Below are positions 20,981 through 32,870 of a stretch of DNA of 64,000 nt, piece after piece (the stretch's first letter is position 1; each line of letters starts with the position of its first letter). The stretch is from Cristatella mucedo (lineage: Eukaryota > Bryozoa > Phylactolaemata > Cristatellidae). The position numbers and the translations under genes are program-made. Below the pieces are notes generated by a model. That model did not search any database. It was given only the letters and a program-made list of their open reading frames with translations, and was not told where the DNA came from. The DNA lies in assembly GCA_009760855.2 (NCBI GenBank), contig WPIO01000295.1, forward strand, positions 1 through 64,000, in the 5' to 3' direction.

Positions 20981-23519
20981 GTTGCAGTTAACTACAGGAA
21001 CCAGGAACTAAAATTACTTCAGCAAAAATGAAGTTTTTGTTTCTGACCGAATTGTAATTATTATTGTAATTGTAATTTGGTTGTAGTGCAACTAGTTACA
21101 TAAATAAGATTGAAACACACGTTCTGAAGAAGTTGCTTAAATTTTTATCCTGGGAACAAATGGTATATGAACCGATATCTTGAAAAATGGTAATGAACCG
21201 AATACTCTTGAGATCACAATCTTGTTGGAGATCTATTTCTGAATATTGATTACCAATTAATATCAAATATGAAATTTTAGATTTAGCTGTTGCGCAACAA
21301 ATTAAGGTTTTGTAATAGAAAAATTATGGAAATATAATTGATAAGAAGCGGTCAAAGAGAAAATACACTGGACTGGAACCAACCAGTTCAGACTTCCAAG
21401 ACAGTGACTCTTGTTTCCTCCATTGATGCTTTGGATCTGATTCTGGTTATAAACAAAATAGGCTTAGAGAAGAGTTGAGTTATACATATAACAAACAGGA
21501 AAATATCAAAAATGTTACTACTCATGGTGTAAACGATATGCTTTGGTATAAAGCAGTACATCTCCAAGCAATTTCTCACTGATCCTCACTACATATAGTC
21601 CAGATCTAGCTAATCCGAAGGATATTTTGATAGTCGAAAAAGATTGTTTATGCATTCAAATCAATGCACTTATTAAATGTAAAACCAAATGATCTCACCC
21701 CCCCCCCCCCCCCCTCATCAAATCCTGCTGCTGTAAGAAGTAGTACTGGAATTAGATTTCCAACGCGTGATAGTTGATGATAGATAATATATGCACAAGT
21801 TAGTGCCTCGTGTGATTTTGTTGTATTTTACTCGGAAACAAAATTCTGGAGTGATTCAACTCTATTGGAGCCTACTCCTAGGATTTAGTTCAAATGATGC
21901 AAGTACCCACCATAGGATTGCAGCAATGGGTTTGTGTGGACACGCATATTGAAGCAGTAGAAAAAGCAAGGCAAATGTATTTTTCTGTACTTACAAGATG
22001 CTTGGAAATAAAAATGCAGTTTGCCAGATAATTTCCTGATAGTAAAATGGGTAAGTATTGAATTGTGCGATTCTTGTCCGACCTCAATAGAAATCTATGT
22101 TGAATATAACAAAAGGATTTTCAGAGTCCAACTCATTCGTGGAACATTGCAGTCACTGGATATTTCAACATTGATAGTAATGACTATTAATTCCGGGAGA
22201 AAAAGGTTGACGTGCCCCATGTCGAAAATAATCTGATTCTTGCCGAATACTCGGAGGTGACATTGGTGGTGTTAGCAGTCTTAAAATTTAACCTAAACAG
22301 ATCAATCATAAAGAATGCCAGAAGAATACTATTACAGATGTTTATAGCACAATAGAAATTTCAAAATTCAATATAGGATGGGTTTATACTCTGCAAGAAT
22401 TGGCCATTGATAGGCTTATAAGCTGGTGGAAATATCATGCGTGTCTGGTGTGCTATGATAAGATTCAGTTGGATGGTGTTGAGAACTGTGCAGCGCCTGT
22501 GCTTACTGGACATAACTGGTGCTAGTAGTCGAGCAATTGCCACCAAGGTTATTGAGATGTCCGCAGGGCTAGAAAATTTCAATTGAATTTGCATGCCAAG
22601 TAGCATACGAAACCGATTGACCAGCGTATGCTACCTCAGCGTAGAGCGGTATTGCTGTCTAAAGCTGAAGCACGGCACGCAAGAAAGAAACGATCCTTGC
22701 GTAATGCCTTTAGACCCCTAGCGCTGCAAAGAAAGAAAAGCAGATTCTGTATAGAAAGCTTAGCGAGAATGTGATCTTGCGATAGACTTCAACCGAGCAG
22801 ATGTCTTGATAATTCACTTAATACCACAAATGACTAGAACAAGAATACAAAGCAAAACTGGAGGATTCTTGAAACTGCATGCGCTTCATTCAGAAACGTT
22901 AAAGGACAACTGATCCCGACGGTATATAACCCGAAATAGAAAGAGTTTATCCAAAGAGGCAAATCTGCTGTTCCATGCAATTATTCCTGCTCCATAGAGC
23001 TGATGGATCGGAGGTAGATATACTGCCAAAAAAACTTGGTCTGCTGCGTCTTATACTGTTCAGAATTAAGAAGTAATAGTTTACTTTTAGTTATATAGAA
23101 GAGAAATGGCATAGTGCATCCCGCTTGACACCAGTTAGCTCCGGAACTTAGGTCGATTCCTATTTTTCCGATCTTCACCAATTACAGATTGTGCCAATAC
23201 TGCGAGTTTCTATCAGAGTCATGTGAAATGCAACCGATAGTATGCCAATAAAGACTAGTACATCATCAGGTCATGGCGCCCCAATCTGTTGCTGATGTGC
23301 TGTTCAGGCATTCTGCTGCTTGAAGGACAATTGCCAGTCCACAAACAGCGGCTGGTGGAAGTCTTGGCAGCAACTGTAGAACTCTTGCAGCTGGATTTGG
23401 TTAACCCAAGTGGCGCTTTGATACTTTAGTTCGCTAGACTCAGGTTGGTGTGAAGAAAATCGAAAAGCTATTCAATTGAAAGAAGGCCCTGGTAGTGTAT
23501 CCACTGATTTTTTCATAGA
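20981..23519. other. Heavily decayed Polinton interior
   Basis: No ORF above about 80 codons and no motif recognised. Contains a C homopolymer of about 16 bases near 21699-21714. Probably old coding DNA saturated with stops. Confidence 0.35.
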
Positions 23520-23696
23520 ATGGCCACCTTACAAGACCAAATGCTACACGAACAGAAGGACCTGAAAACTGGCTGGAAGAAAGATGAAGCAAATGCGTTG
23601 GATGATCTAATTATACAGGCGCCAGTGCGGAATGATGAGTCCAAACGCTTCTGCAGCAACTGTTCTCGTGACAAGACTTTTTGGCAATGCGTTTAA
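23520..23696 (+). pseudogene. 58-codon ORF, coding remnant
   Basis: TTTTTTCATAGA precedes ATG. The peptide begins MATLQDQMLHEQKDLKTGWK and contains a C-x-x-C pair (FCSNCSRD). It is soluble and charged, with no family recognised. The start motif favours a real, now truncated, element gene. Confidence 0.3.
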
Positions 23697-25343
23697 GAAG
23701 ATTAATATGTCATGGAGACTGATGGTTCCTGTGGTATGCCCACAGAGAAGTATGTCAAAGGCGCCACGTGCTAATGTGTCAACGCTGAAGAGCAAAGAAA
23801 CAACTACGACTAGTAATTAAAGCGTCCAGGACGTTATGAAAATAGCGAAGCACTAACAAACTTTGGCGCCAAGGTCTACATATACTAGAACTCTCTCTGT
23901 GCAAAACACTATTGATAAAGTCAGATGGCTGCTTGCTGCGGCACAAAACACAAACTACCTATCACTGATTATACGGGAAATCTTGCACATACAATCATTG
24001 TGATGAGTAAAAATGTGACTGGGCTTGCTAGTGGTTCAAAAAGCATATCCTACTGGTCTGCTAGTCAAGTAGGTATCCAAAAGATGGAAAATGTTCTACT
24101 GCATATCTAGATTTTACTCAATTCAGAAAGCCACTATCTGGGGTTAAAGTGAAGTTAGAGAGCGAGTTGGTGTAAGCTTTCCCTGATAGGTGAAAATGCT
24201 ATATCCTCAATTCATGTTGTTGATCTCCAATACACACGAACTTGAAACCGTTATAGGACGAGCAGCGTTGTCCAAAACTTGAGTAAGCGTGCGTTTAACT
24301 CTCAAATACCGGCACGCCAATCACCGCTACAAACATCATGGAGAGGATTGACTGGATTCTAACTATCTGTGAGAAACACTGCAGAACTCTACTGCTAGAT
24401 GGTAATCGTGTTCACTGTTACCTGCACGATAAAGGAACATTTTGTTTACGATGGAACTGACATTTATAAAATTTAAACAGGAAGAATGTAAATGATTCTT
24501 TTGATTTTGTACAGGTTCAGATGATTGGAAAATCAATGTCTTTTGCGTATTGGACGAGAAGCTCAGAGGTTTACTCAGTGCTTGGATACTCGCATCTCTA
24601 GTATTTGGAGATCAGACTACCAAACTAATCATAGAATTACTTGCAATAGAAAATTATACATACAATCGCTATGTAAATTCTAGTATGAGAGTTTCCTATT
24701 GGTATTCGGAGTGAGGTACTTTGAACCTATTGCACTGCACAAGTTTTTAGAAATGAAACTAAAAATTAAAACTTGGACGAATGGCATTATGATGATTGTT
24801 TTACGCACCGCAGCTGAGATGGGTAGTATACAGATATTCTCCTGATGGAATAAAGAGATGAACAAATATCTCCTAGTCGCCGCAACATAAGACATTTGAT
24901 TATTCGAGCAGCATGTAATTGATGATTTTATACCTAAACAATATCACACACAGCACGTGATTAGGGTAAATGTGTTTTAATATCTTGGTGAATGTTTCGC
25001 GTACTACTGAAGATTTGAGATTTTGTGTCCTGGATTAAGAATTGTGAAGAACTCCGATTGTAGATTATGTGGCAAAGCCGGTAATGTAAGAATTCTAATA
25101 CTGATTTTGGATATGCCACTAGAGAACCAATTTGTATGCTATATAAAGGTTAAAAAGATTTGAATTTGCAAGCACGTATGCGATCTTTAATAATAAGAAA
25201 GCAAATGGTTTATGCACTATAAAGTATTGATAAGAAAGATGTTGATTCAAGTGAATGACGAAGATGATCCTGTAGATTTTTTTAAAATAATTATATTGTA
25301 AAGAAGGTTGATAGATCAAGATTTTAATTACGTACTTATATAG
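23697..25343. other. Heavily decayed Polinton interior
   Basis: Short open stretches on both strands, none diagnostic. A frame at 23925-24110 has protein-like composition (DYTGNLAHTIIVMSKNVTGL) but no family assignment. Confidence 0.3.
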
Positions 25344-25800
25344 ATGCCTCGAAGAATCATTTCCATGGACTAGTTTAGAATAAATGGTTATAATCTATCA
25401 GAAGTCTTGATGCAAGGAAATAGAACTGATTAATTATGAGAGATCCTGTGAATGGTGGTGATGGGTAATAAGAATGCATTCTGCAGATGTAATTGTATTG
25501 TAGATGCGTCGGCACTTCTTTAAATATTACAGAATCGACCAAATTACAAATCTGTGGTTCCAGGAGTTAATCGCGAAGATGGTGTTAATGCTAAATCAAA
25601 TACTTAATTATGTCAAAAACTCTGGAGATTACAATGACTGGAGATTTAAATATGACTCGTTTTGCTATAATTATGCATATTGGAATTCTACTACTCTTAC
25701 ACCAAAATGTCTTCTGATGATTTTTGTGTGTAACTTATGGGGATGGAAGCGAGAGGTATTATTGAAGCATTGACTGCTACAACAACTTTAAATATGAATA
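25344..25800 (+). pseudogene. Fourth tail-fibre-like gene, degraded, plus strand
   Basis: ATG at 25344 follows TACTTATATAG. The frame is soon broken. In two overlapping frames around 25600-25660 the collar signature is clear: NYVKNSGD in one and TMTGDLNM in the next, matching the K-x-G-D-x-M-x-G-x-L-x-M pattern of the minus-strand fibre cluster. It is the opposite strand from that cluster and 10 kb away. Confidence 0.5.
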
Positions 25801-26799
25801 AGGAAAAATCTAGAATAAATGTGTGCTGAACGCCGATTAATGTTCAGACTGCTGCGACAAAGTAAATGCGCTAGAAACTGTTAAAAAATAACAGAAAGTC
25901 GTCTGTACGTACAATTAAATCCTTAGAGCGGATGAATTCTAATTAGTAATATTTATCCTGCTTTACTCTTGTGGTGCCAAAAAATAACAGACTAAGTTCA
26001 ACCTATTGATAATACTTAGTGCTCTGGTAGTTGGCTTTCTAATTGTATACCACATAAAGCACCTAGCAGTTGATACAAACAATATTATCGGATGATATTA
26101 AGAGCCATAAAACTATGTCTTCTAGTGGCGGAACATGATGGTTTTTTTGAAGCCGTTATTGGTCCTTTACGTTGCATGTTGGATGAAGTATTACTACTGA
26201 TAACCCAAGGGCACCAACTTAGGAGGTTATATCTGATACACAAGAGTATATACGAACTCCCGAACTGAGCTTCCTTGAGTAGCATAGCCACGTAATGCGA
26301 ACACACGCCTTAATTTTTTAAGGGGGGGGGGGAGCTTTAGCTTACCTTGAACTCAGTGGGAAGAGTTGTGCAAATAGCCATTAATTATTTAGTGGTCTAA
26401 ACAAATGATGAATGCAGAATAGATCGGAAACACGTTTTTTAAAGTGGTTTTTTTGCTAAGCCAGTATATTGTTGTAGGTCTTTGTTGAGAATATTCATTC
26501 CTTGCATAAGAACCAATTATGAGCAAAGGGATTTATTTGTGTGTTTCTTGGAAGACCACAATCGAATTCTGTTTCTGGACTATCTAACTCCACCACATAT
26601 CGGAACGCATAATACTTTAACTGACTGAGGTGGCTTTCGTTTACACGTTTGCAAACTGGAGGATGACCTGACTCTAAGTATTCAATGGTCGCTAAATGTG
26701 TCGAACAGCTTTCACAAGATACTTTCCATTTCTATAGACATGTCATTTTTAACTCGAAAAGAAAGAAAAAAAAAGAAAGGGAATTTAATCACAAGTCGG
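25801..26799. other. Decayed spacer before the integrase
   Basis: No recognisable gene. Contains an 11-base G run near 26321. Confidence 0.3.
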
Positions 26800-27613
26800 A
26801 AAAGTCAGAATATTCATAGCAAAGCGAAAGTATTATTACAAAAGGTTCTTTGATACAGCTACTAAAAACCTAATGAAAGTCATCAAGCAGACATTTTGAG
26901 AGCCAAGATGATTCTAGAAAATACACAATATGCCTTGGAGTTTTATTGAGTGGCTAGCAGATTTAAAGACTCGAGACACTTAAAACAAAGTCCTTCTAAA
27001 GAAGTAAAACAAGCTAATAGAAGAATTGATACAAAAAGTTTATTGCAAGGGCAAAGAGATAACAGTTAGATCCAGGATCGGAGTTTAAAGGAGAATATCC
27101 GGAAAAAAATGAAAAGACATTGAGGACACAAGTTATCGAAGCTAAAAGTAAAAAAGAAGGTTCGCACTTGTTGAAAGAATGAATAGAATGTAGCAGAGAG
27201 AAGCGGGATTTATGCTCAATATGAAAAACAGAATTGGGGAAAACATAATAATGGAGATTTCACTAGGAAATAAGAATGGATTTATAATTTACAAAAGGAA
27301 TTATTTGAATATCTAAATAATAGTGTTACAAGACCAATTGGTGAAGAACCTGTAAAAGGCGATATAGAATCAGTAAAAATTAAATATACAAAATATCATA
27401 GAAAAGTTGGAGAACAGTGTAGAACTTGGATACAACTGTTAGATATTTACTAGAACCTGGTGAGGAGAAGATGAAAAGAAGAAGAGCTACAGATCCGATA
27501 TGGAGCTTGACTAAACATACTATTGTTAGAATAATGGTATTGACAACCAGTTAGCATATTTCGTACGTGATGTTAAAAGGAGTTTTGTTAGGAAGAACCG
27601 TGCAAGTTATTAA
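26800..27613 (+). pseudogene. Retroviral-type (RVE) Polinton integrase, broken
   Basis: Inserts the element and makes the 6-bp duplication. Read across frames: FFDTATK then PNESHQAD (first catalytic Asp, near 26863), VASRFKDSRHLKQ (26950), a DPGSEFKGE-type segment near 27070 (second Asp), ALVERMNR near 27170 (catalytic Glu region), and the C-terminal VRYLLEPGEEKMKRRRATDP at 27438, followed by IWSL and, in another frame, FVRDVKRSFVRK. These match the Polinton integrase core plus its C-terminal RRATDP-x-WS domain in order. At least four frameshifts or stops. It reads toward the right TIR. Confidence 0.85.
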
Positions 27614-27756
27614 GCAGGGACTAATTTCGATTTGTGAACGTCGTTTATAAGATTGTCAAAGTCTTCTTTTGTCATTACTTCATCAGATAAAGATCGTGAT
27701 ATTTTGAAATCAAACTGTGTGTTAGAAATTCCAGAGTAAATCTTTCTCTTTCTCAT
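27610..27756 (-). CDS. Orphan protein, 48 aa
   Basis: Intact short ORF, MRKRKIYSGISNTQFDFKIS..., with an acidic second half (SLSDEVMTKEDFDNLIND). Convergent with the integrase, overlapping its end by a few bases. No family recognised. It may be the C-terminal end of a longer broken gene. Confidence 0.35.
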   Translation of the reverse strand: MRKRKIYSGISNTQFDFKISRSLSDEVMTKEDFDNLINDVHKSKLVPA

Positions 27757-28056
27757 TCAACTAGCACCATCGACTGCCATTAGCCAGTGCTGTTAGTGTG
27801 CTGACAAAGCTGAGACTGCATTAGTTATTTCGTGAGCATGAGCATGTGTTGTAGAAAACTGTAACTCCTAAAGCTAGTAATATATTTATTATTTATATTA
27901 TATATTACTCTTGTTAAATTTGTTAGCATGATCTAGCTTTAACATTATATGCAACTGTTTCATCATATCTTTTGAAGACAAATTTTTCTTAGATCTGCCG
28001 TTTTCCTATAATTATTTAAATTTTTAATTTCCTTTCACACACTATTTTAATTCTAT
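27757..28056. other. A/T-rich spacer
   Basis: No gene recognised between the small minus-strand ORF and the right-end gene. Confidence 0.4.
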
Positions 28057-28542
28057 TTAAGGTTTATTTTTTAAAATACCATTTACGTAATGAGATGAAA
28101 ATGTGGCTTTCTGTAAATCAATATTAAAAGCATCTTCATCAGTAAGTTCGAATCCTTTGGAATAGTCAACAACTAAATCTGTTTTTATCTTGCATCCTCA
28201 ATTAAAAATGGGTTTGGATTTGAATTAATTAAAATTTTTAGAACTAATATCAATAATTTCATTATTAAGAATCAGCAAAAGTGAGTAGTAGCTAATTTAT
28301 GTTTTCTAAATATACTAAAACCCCTTTCAATTCTATATATCACTTTCCCTTTCAATAAATCTCATAGCAAATACTGATGAAAACTAAACAAGCTCCAATG
28401 ATTTTCTATGAAAGAAACCAATTTTCTATAGCTTCTAGGTTTTCTTAATTTCACCTCCCTAGTTTTGTAGAGATAAATTATATATGATACAGGAAGATTC
28501 AATTTTATCCTCACGCGCGTGAAAATGATTTATTTCAGACAT
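28057..28542 (-). pseudogene. Right-end Polinton gene starting inside the TIR
   Basis: The ATG at 28542 lies inside the right TIR after the same TATATATTATAAG motif used by the polymerase. The first five codons are identical to the polymerase start (MSEIN), then it diverges (HFHAREDKIESS) and stops at 28459. A later open segment (about 28057-28200) reads KTDLVVDYSKGFELTDEDAF and ends in a stop, giving an inferred gene of about 160 codons with several breaks. Function unknown. Confidence 0.5.
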
Positions 28543-28802
28543 CTTATAATATATAAATATTTTGTCTTTTAAATCAAATTTCGAAAACTCTGAAAATTTT
28601 TACTATAATATGTATAACTAAATTTTGGAATGTAGTCTATTGTTTTCCATTGCGCCGAAGCAACACTTGTTGGAGTAGGATCGGATTTTTCTTTTTGCGG
28701 ACACTGACACTCAGGAGGGGCCACTTCAAAAGAAGACCGAGCGATAGCGAGTCAGTATTTGGAGTGTGCTCGAGGTGTCAGGGTGCAGTGGAAAATCATA
28801 CT
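28513..28802 (-). repeat. Right terminal inverted repeat of the Polinton
   Basis: Reverse complement of 6234-6535 with small indels. It contains the promoter motif and an ATG, then the first codons of the right-end gene, and terminates CATACT. Confidence 0.9.
28543..28575 (-). promoter_or_regulatory. Start-proximal promoter motif in the right TIR
   Basis: On the minus strand, ATATTTATATATTATAAG immediately precedes the ATG. This is the same 18-mer as in the left TIR. Confidence 0.5.
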
Positions 28803-28808
28803 AGCAGA
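28803..28808. repeat. Polinton target-site duplication, right (AGCAGA)
   Basis: Identical to 6226-6231 and directly abuts the terminal CATACT. Confidence 0.75.
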
Positions 28809-31800
28809 TACTCAGCTCACAGCTCCAGCCAAAACGAGTGGCTTCCTAGCGGGCGGCGCCGGCACCGCGGCGGCTCCGTTGGTACTACTTTTGGTAATGC
28901 AGAATTCACGAATCTTAACCAAAGTAGTAACATCTAAGAATGCATTTGAACTAAGGATGAGATAATAGGAGAGCATAGATCACAACTAACATGCGGGTTA
29001 GAGCCGCCGGCGTAGCTAAGGCCGCCGCCGGCGTATGGGAGAATCATCAGCACCAAGCGAGTAAGCGTTTATATTTCCATAGACAGTATTTTCTATTGCG
29101 CTACTGTCAAACAATAATCCAGAATATATTTAGAAAACAGCGCCTTTAACGTCAGTATCGGGTCCGAATCGACGTTCGCAAGAACTTCAGTTTTTGGAAG
29201 AACTCTGCTAAGGACAATGAGCACAGTCGAGCGTGCTCAATGTCGGGCGGTATCGATCTTTTAAATCGTTCGATTATGATGTCGAGATCAATAGTGTGGA
29301 ACTGTACTTAGCAGATGATGTAGCAGTGGTGGTAACATTTGTGCGTCATCGAGGCACGCTTACGATGATCGCTGTTTACATGAGTGGAGAAAGTTTAAGC
29401 GGGTAATTGTCGCTTAGCGGATCGATCTGAAATTGATACTGGCAAGACATTTCATCGTGAGCTTCCAAGCTGCTTAGCCACTAGCCTTTTCGAGAATATT
29501 TCACACAATGAAACGCTGTAGAGGCGCTTGGATCTCCGAATATAATTCAGAGCTTGTTTCAGTATTGATCAAGCTTGGCGAGTCGATTTAAAAGACTTCG
29601 TATCAACCCTGATGCAGAAAGCAAATAGAACTTTTGTGACAATGCGAAAGATTTGCCGGCAAATATCGGGAGGAGACCAATATCTGTAAGATAATAGTGA
29701 CAGTGGTCTTTTAGTGAGAAAGATATGTCATCTGGTAGGCAAGAATATGCGTGATTGTTGCAATACAAACGGCAAGAAAACGTAGCCAAACCATTAATAT
29801 CCGCTTGGATTTATACTCTCAGAGGTGAGCAGAGCATGAGTGTCGCTGATAAAATATGTTGGAGTCTTAATGCGACTTAAGGACCAGCTATAGTGAAAAT
29901 AGAACTAGCTTTTCTGCGTCCAGTCAAGATACGGATTAGGTGTTTGGCGCTTGATAGATCTGCGCCAGACCGAGAGCTTGCGAAAGTAGTGCTCAAGCCT
30001 TGGAATTACTAGAGAGGCATCCGCTGAAGTTTACTTGTAAATTTCTAGGAACCTCCTGATCTTGTACACGGAAAGAATTTATGTATGCTCGTCAGAAGCG
30101 TGCTTATTTTCGAGCTTCCTTTATCACGAGGAAATCCCGAGCTGCCAGAAAAGCACGGTGCTCAAAAAGAGTCCCCATCGCCAACAGTTTTCAAACTTTT
30201 TCAGTGTCAATGCTGTTTCAAGTTGCGTCGCTTGAGCAAACTCAACGGTAATCTGTCATATGAGTGGATCTGGAGCACTAAATGATACTGAACAGGGATT
30301 TTAGGTAGTCAAACGTTACACAGCAAGGTCTCTGTGCTGATATTCTTTGTGATCACGAGATTCGGATCATGGGCATCGATAGAAGTTGCATGACTAAGGT
30401 TTACACCAAAGCTCTCAGACAGAAAAGTGCATACTGACAGTTTCTGCGGTCGTCAGAGTTGATGTTCATTTCTGGAGCAATGATTGTAAAAATGGGGATA
30501 TTTGTTACAAGTAATCTGAGAAAATCGGACGGGTCGGTAGTTTAAAAAACACAAGTGAAAGGCATGGTCTTTAACTGAAGTCTGATAGAAACTGATTCAA
30601 AGTGGTGCCCCCGTAAAACATTACATGTCTTGTGATCAAAGCGCATGTGCATCGCGAGCGAAGCAGCAGCACCCACCTGATTAGCCGCGCGGTCAGCAGA
30701 ACGAGAACGAGGATGGTGTGTCTCAGTCTCCCAGCAGCGGTGGCTGGGCGACATCTTCGTCTCGGTCTCTGGAATTTTCCCCTAGCTTCTCTCTCGCACA
30801 GCGTGGTTGAGGATAAGTGCCCTTTGTGTTTTTGTGATCAGGATAGCTAGCAAGCAGTAAAAATCGGTCCCACGCACTGCGGTCGACTGCAAGTATTGCG
30901 GATGCAGCGAGCATACACAGCATTTTCTGACCGACTGAGACTGTGGGTCAGATAGATGGTGCATTGACTAGAGGGTCTCACACAGCGAGATGTACCGGAA
31001 ATTTGAGGGCGATGCACGATGCGATCAGCATGCAGTCAGTGCAAAGTCAGGTGCCAGTGGAGATGGAGTCTCGACAAGGTTCAGTGTTATACTTTTCATG
31101 ATCTTTGGAGCCTCAGCATTTGATTTTACCAGGAAAATTGCTAGCAACTCATTAGGCTAACGGTTTTTGTAGATTTAAACCTGTTGTGATGGGCAATAAT
31201 ACGGGGAGTTTTTACCTGACGCCGTTAAAAATGTCGCTTAGTATATAGGACAAATAAAACAACTTCACACCCTATATAAGTCCTATAATCCTTGTTTCAT
31301 CATAAACCTTACTTTAATTACACCTCAATTATTAATGGAAAATTATGAACTTGTCATCCAATTGATTTGTTTTTTCAACGGTGTACCTTACAGATTTTTT
31401 GCATGAACTGTACTTGATTATACTTCTCGTTGTATGAGGTCTTTTGCCGTTCATGCACACATCGGATTGAGTTTCAAAGATGCCCATGGAGTTTGTGTCC
31501 TATTTTAATTACTTTAAAAAGTGAAGTTAGTTAAAGACCTGGGTTTGTTTGTGATCAAAACTATTTAATCCAATTTATAGCTTTTTTTAATGAGCAGCAT
31601 TTTGACCTCTCAAAATTGCAGGCAGTGTTTTTTGTCCCACGTCTTTTCGTCCATGGCTAATGATAATGGTTGGCCTTCAAATCAAAATTTGCATGTAACA
31701 ATGTTGCCGAGAAACTGTCAAAAAATATCCTGTTTTTGTCTTGTTGCAATGACCAAAAGAGAACACTGTATTTTTTTTTTGAGAGGGGGCACATTTAATT

Positions 31801-32195
31801 TTTCAAAGCTGGAATCGCTAGAATGCCGCTTGAGAGATTTGTTTTTTGTTTATCTATCTCCCTCTGTAACGCGTCCACAGACATCCTCAAAAACTTTATG
31901 GGCCGTTTACTCCCCAGGAGATAGTTGCATAGCCCCACTCACAGCCATTAGAGCTTAAGAGCTGAAGACTGCCCGTTTTTATAGGTTTTGTAGGCAAGGC
32001 ACGGCCACCTCACTCTTCACGATGGTGGATGGTTGACATTTGCAAACAGAAAAGGTCGTCTTACTGCCCGTCGTGACTGTGAAGGCTTCCTGAGCATGGC
32101 CCTGCTGGCACGGTTACCTAGGGCATGCGCTCACCCACGGCGCGCGCACGCTTACGTACATATTCGAGGTGCACCAGTTTTCGTTGGTGAAGCCG
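28809..32195. other. No gene recognised
   Basis: ORFs of 60-122 codons occur on both strands (for example 31590-31958) but none has a domain, signal peptide or plausible exon partner. GC content is higher than in the Polinton. No known repeat signature was seen. Confidence 0.35.
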
Positions 32196-32199
32196 TAAT

Positions 32200-32400
32200 G
32201 GCTCACTAAGTTAGGGCGGCTGCTTTTTCCCACGACCCTCGGCCCCCGTAGGTGGTGGGTTCTAATCCTGGGGGGCAATCCTTTACTCGCCACTAGAAGC
32301 AGTGGTTACAATAACCCCGTCTCTTCTGGCTTTTCTGTCACTATACAAAAAGAGCTGTTAAATCAGCTAATTATTTTATTTATTATTAATTTATTTATGC
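32200..32400 (+). repeat. tRNA-derived SINE, family A
   Basis: Degenerate A-box-like TGGCTCACTAAGTTAGG, a B-box-like GTGGGTTCTAATCC, then the shared body (GGCAATCCTTTA...TTCTGTCACTATAC...GAGCTGTTAAATC-AGCTAA) and an A/T tail. Related copies at 32711, 42290 (minus), 50660 and 56955. Confidence 0.6.
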
Positions 32401-32710
32401 AGAAGGTAGCTAACAGGTTTTCATCTAACGCAACGAATAGAATTGTGGAAGTCCATCTGAGTCGGAAATGCAGTGACGCATGGAGTACAAGAAAGAAGCA
32501 GCTCGTGGCGGCTTGAAAGAATGTGCCATAGTCGCGGCGTCGTTTAGATGCGATTTGCAATGCTATCGATCTTACCATTCCAGTGAAATTAATTAATGGC
32601 CGCAGGTTTTTTGTTCAAACCGGTTTAACGAAAAATGGCATCAAACTAATATATCGCGAAGAAATACCGCCACATTTTTGTGGTCAATTTTGAGATGAAC
32701 TTACCTTATG

Positions 32711-32870
32711 ATGGCGCAGTAGGTTAGCCGGTTGCCTTTTCACGTCAAGAGGTCTCGGGTGTGAAGATATGTCGGTGGGCGATCCTTTATTGCAGCAGCA
32801 AATTGTGGTGATAGCCGTAAAGGGCTCTTCTTCTGTCGCTATACCAAACAGGCTATTGAATAGCTAGTAC
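32711..32870 (+). repeat. tRNA-derived SINE, family A, degraded
   Basis: TGGCGCAGTAGGTTAGCCGG resembles an A box; GGTCTCGGGTGTGAA is a decayed B box. The body shares GGGCGATCCTTTA and TTCTGTCGCTATACCAAACA with the 32200 copy 500 bp upstream. Confidence 0.55.

Larger units (their letters stand above)
6232..28802 (+). mobile_element. Polinton/Maverick virus-like transposon, decayed
   Basis: A self-synthesising DNA transposon of about 22.6 kb, within the usual 15-25 kb size. Evidence: long TIRs (6234-6535 and 28513-28802) beginning AGTATG, flanking 6-bp AGCAGA duplications, a family B DNA polymerase at the left, a retroviral-type integrase near the right TIR, a packaging ATPase fragment and virion-type genes. 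It is A/T-rich relative to its flanks. Every enzyme gene carries stops or frameshifts, so it cannot move by itself. It could also be described as an endogenised adintovirus-like element; the gene set supports either label. Confidence 0.9.
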
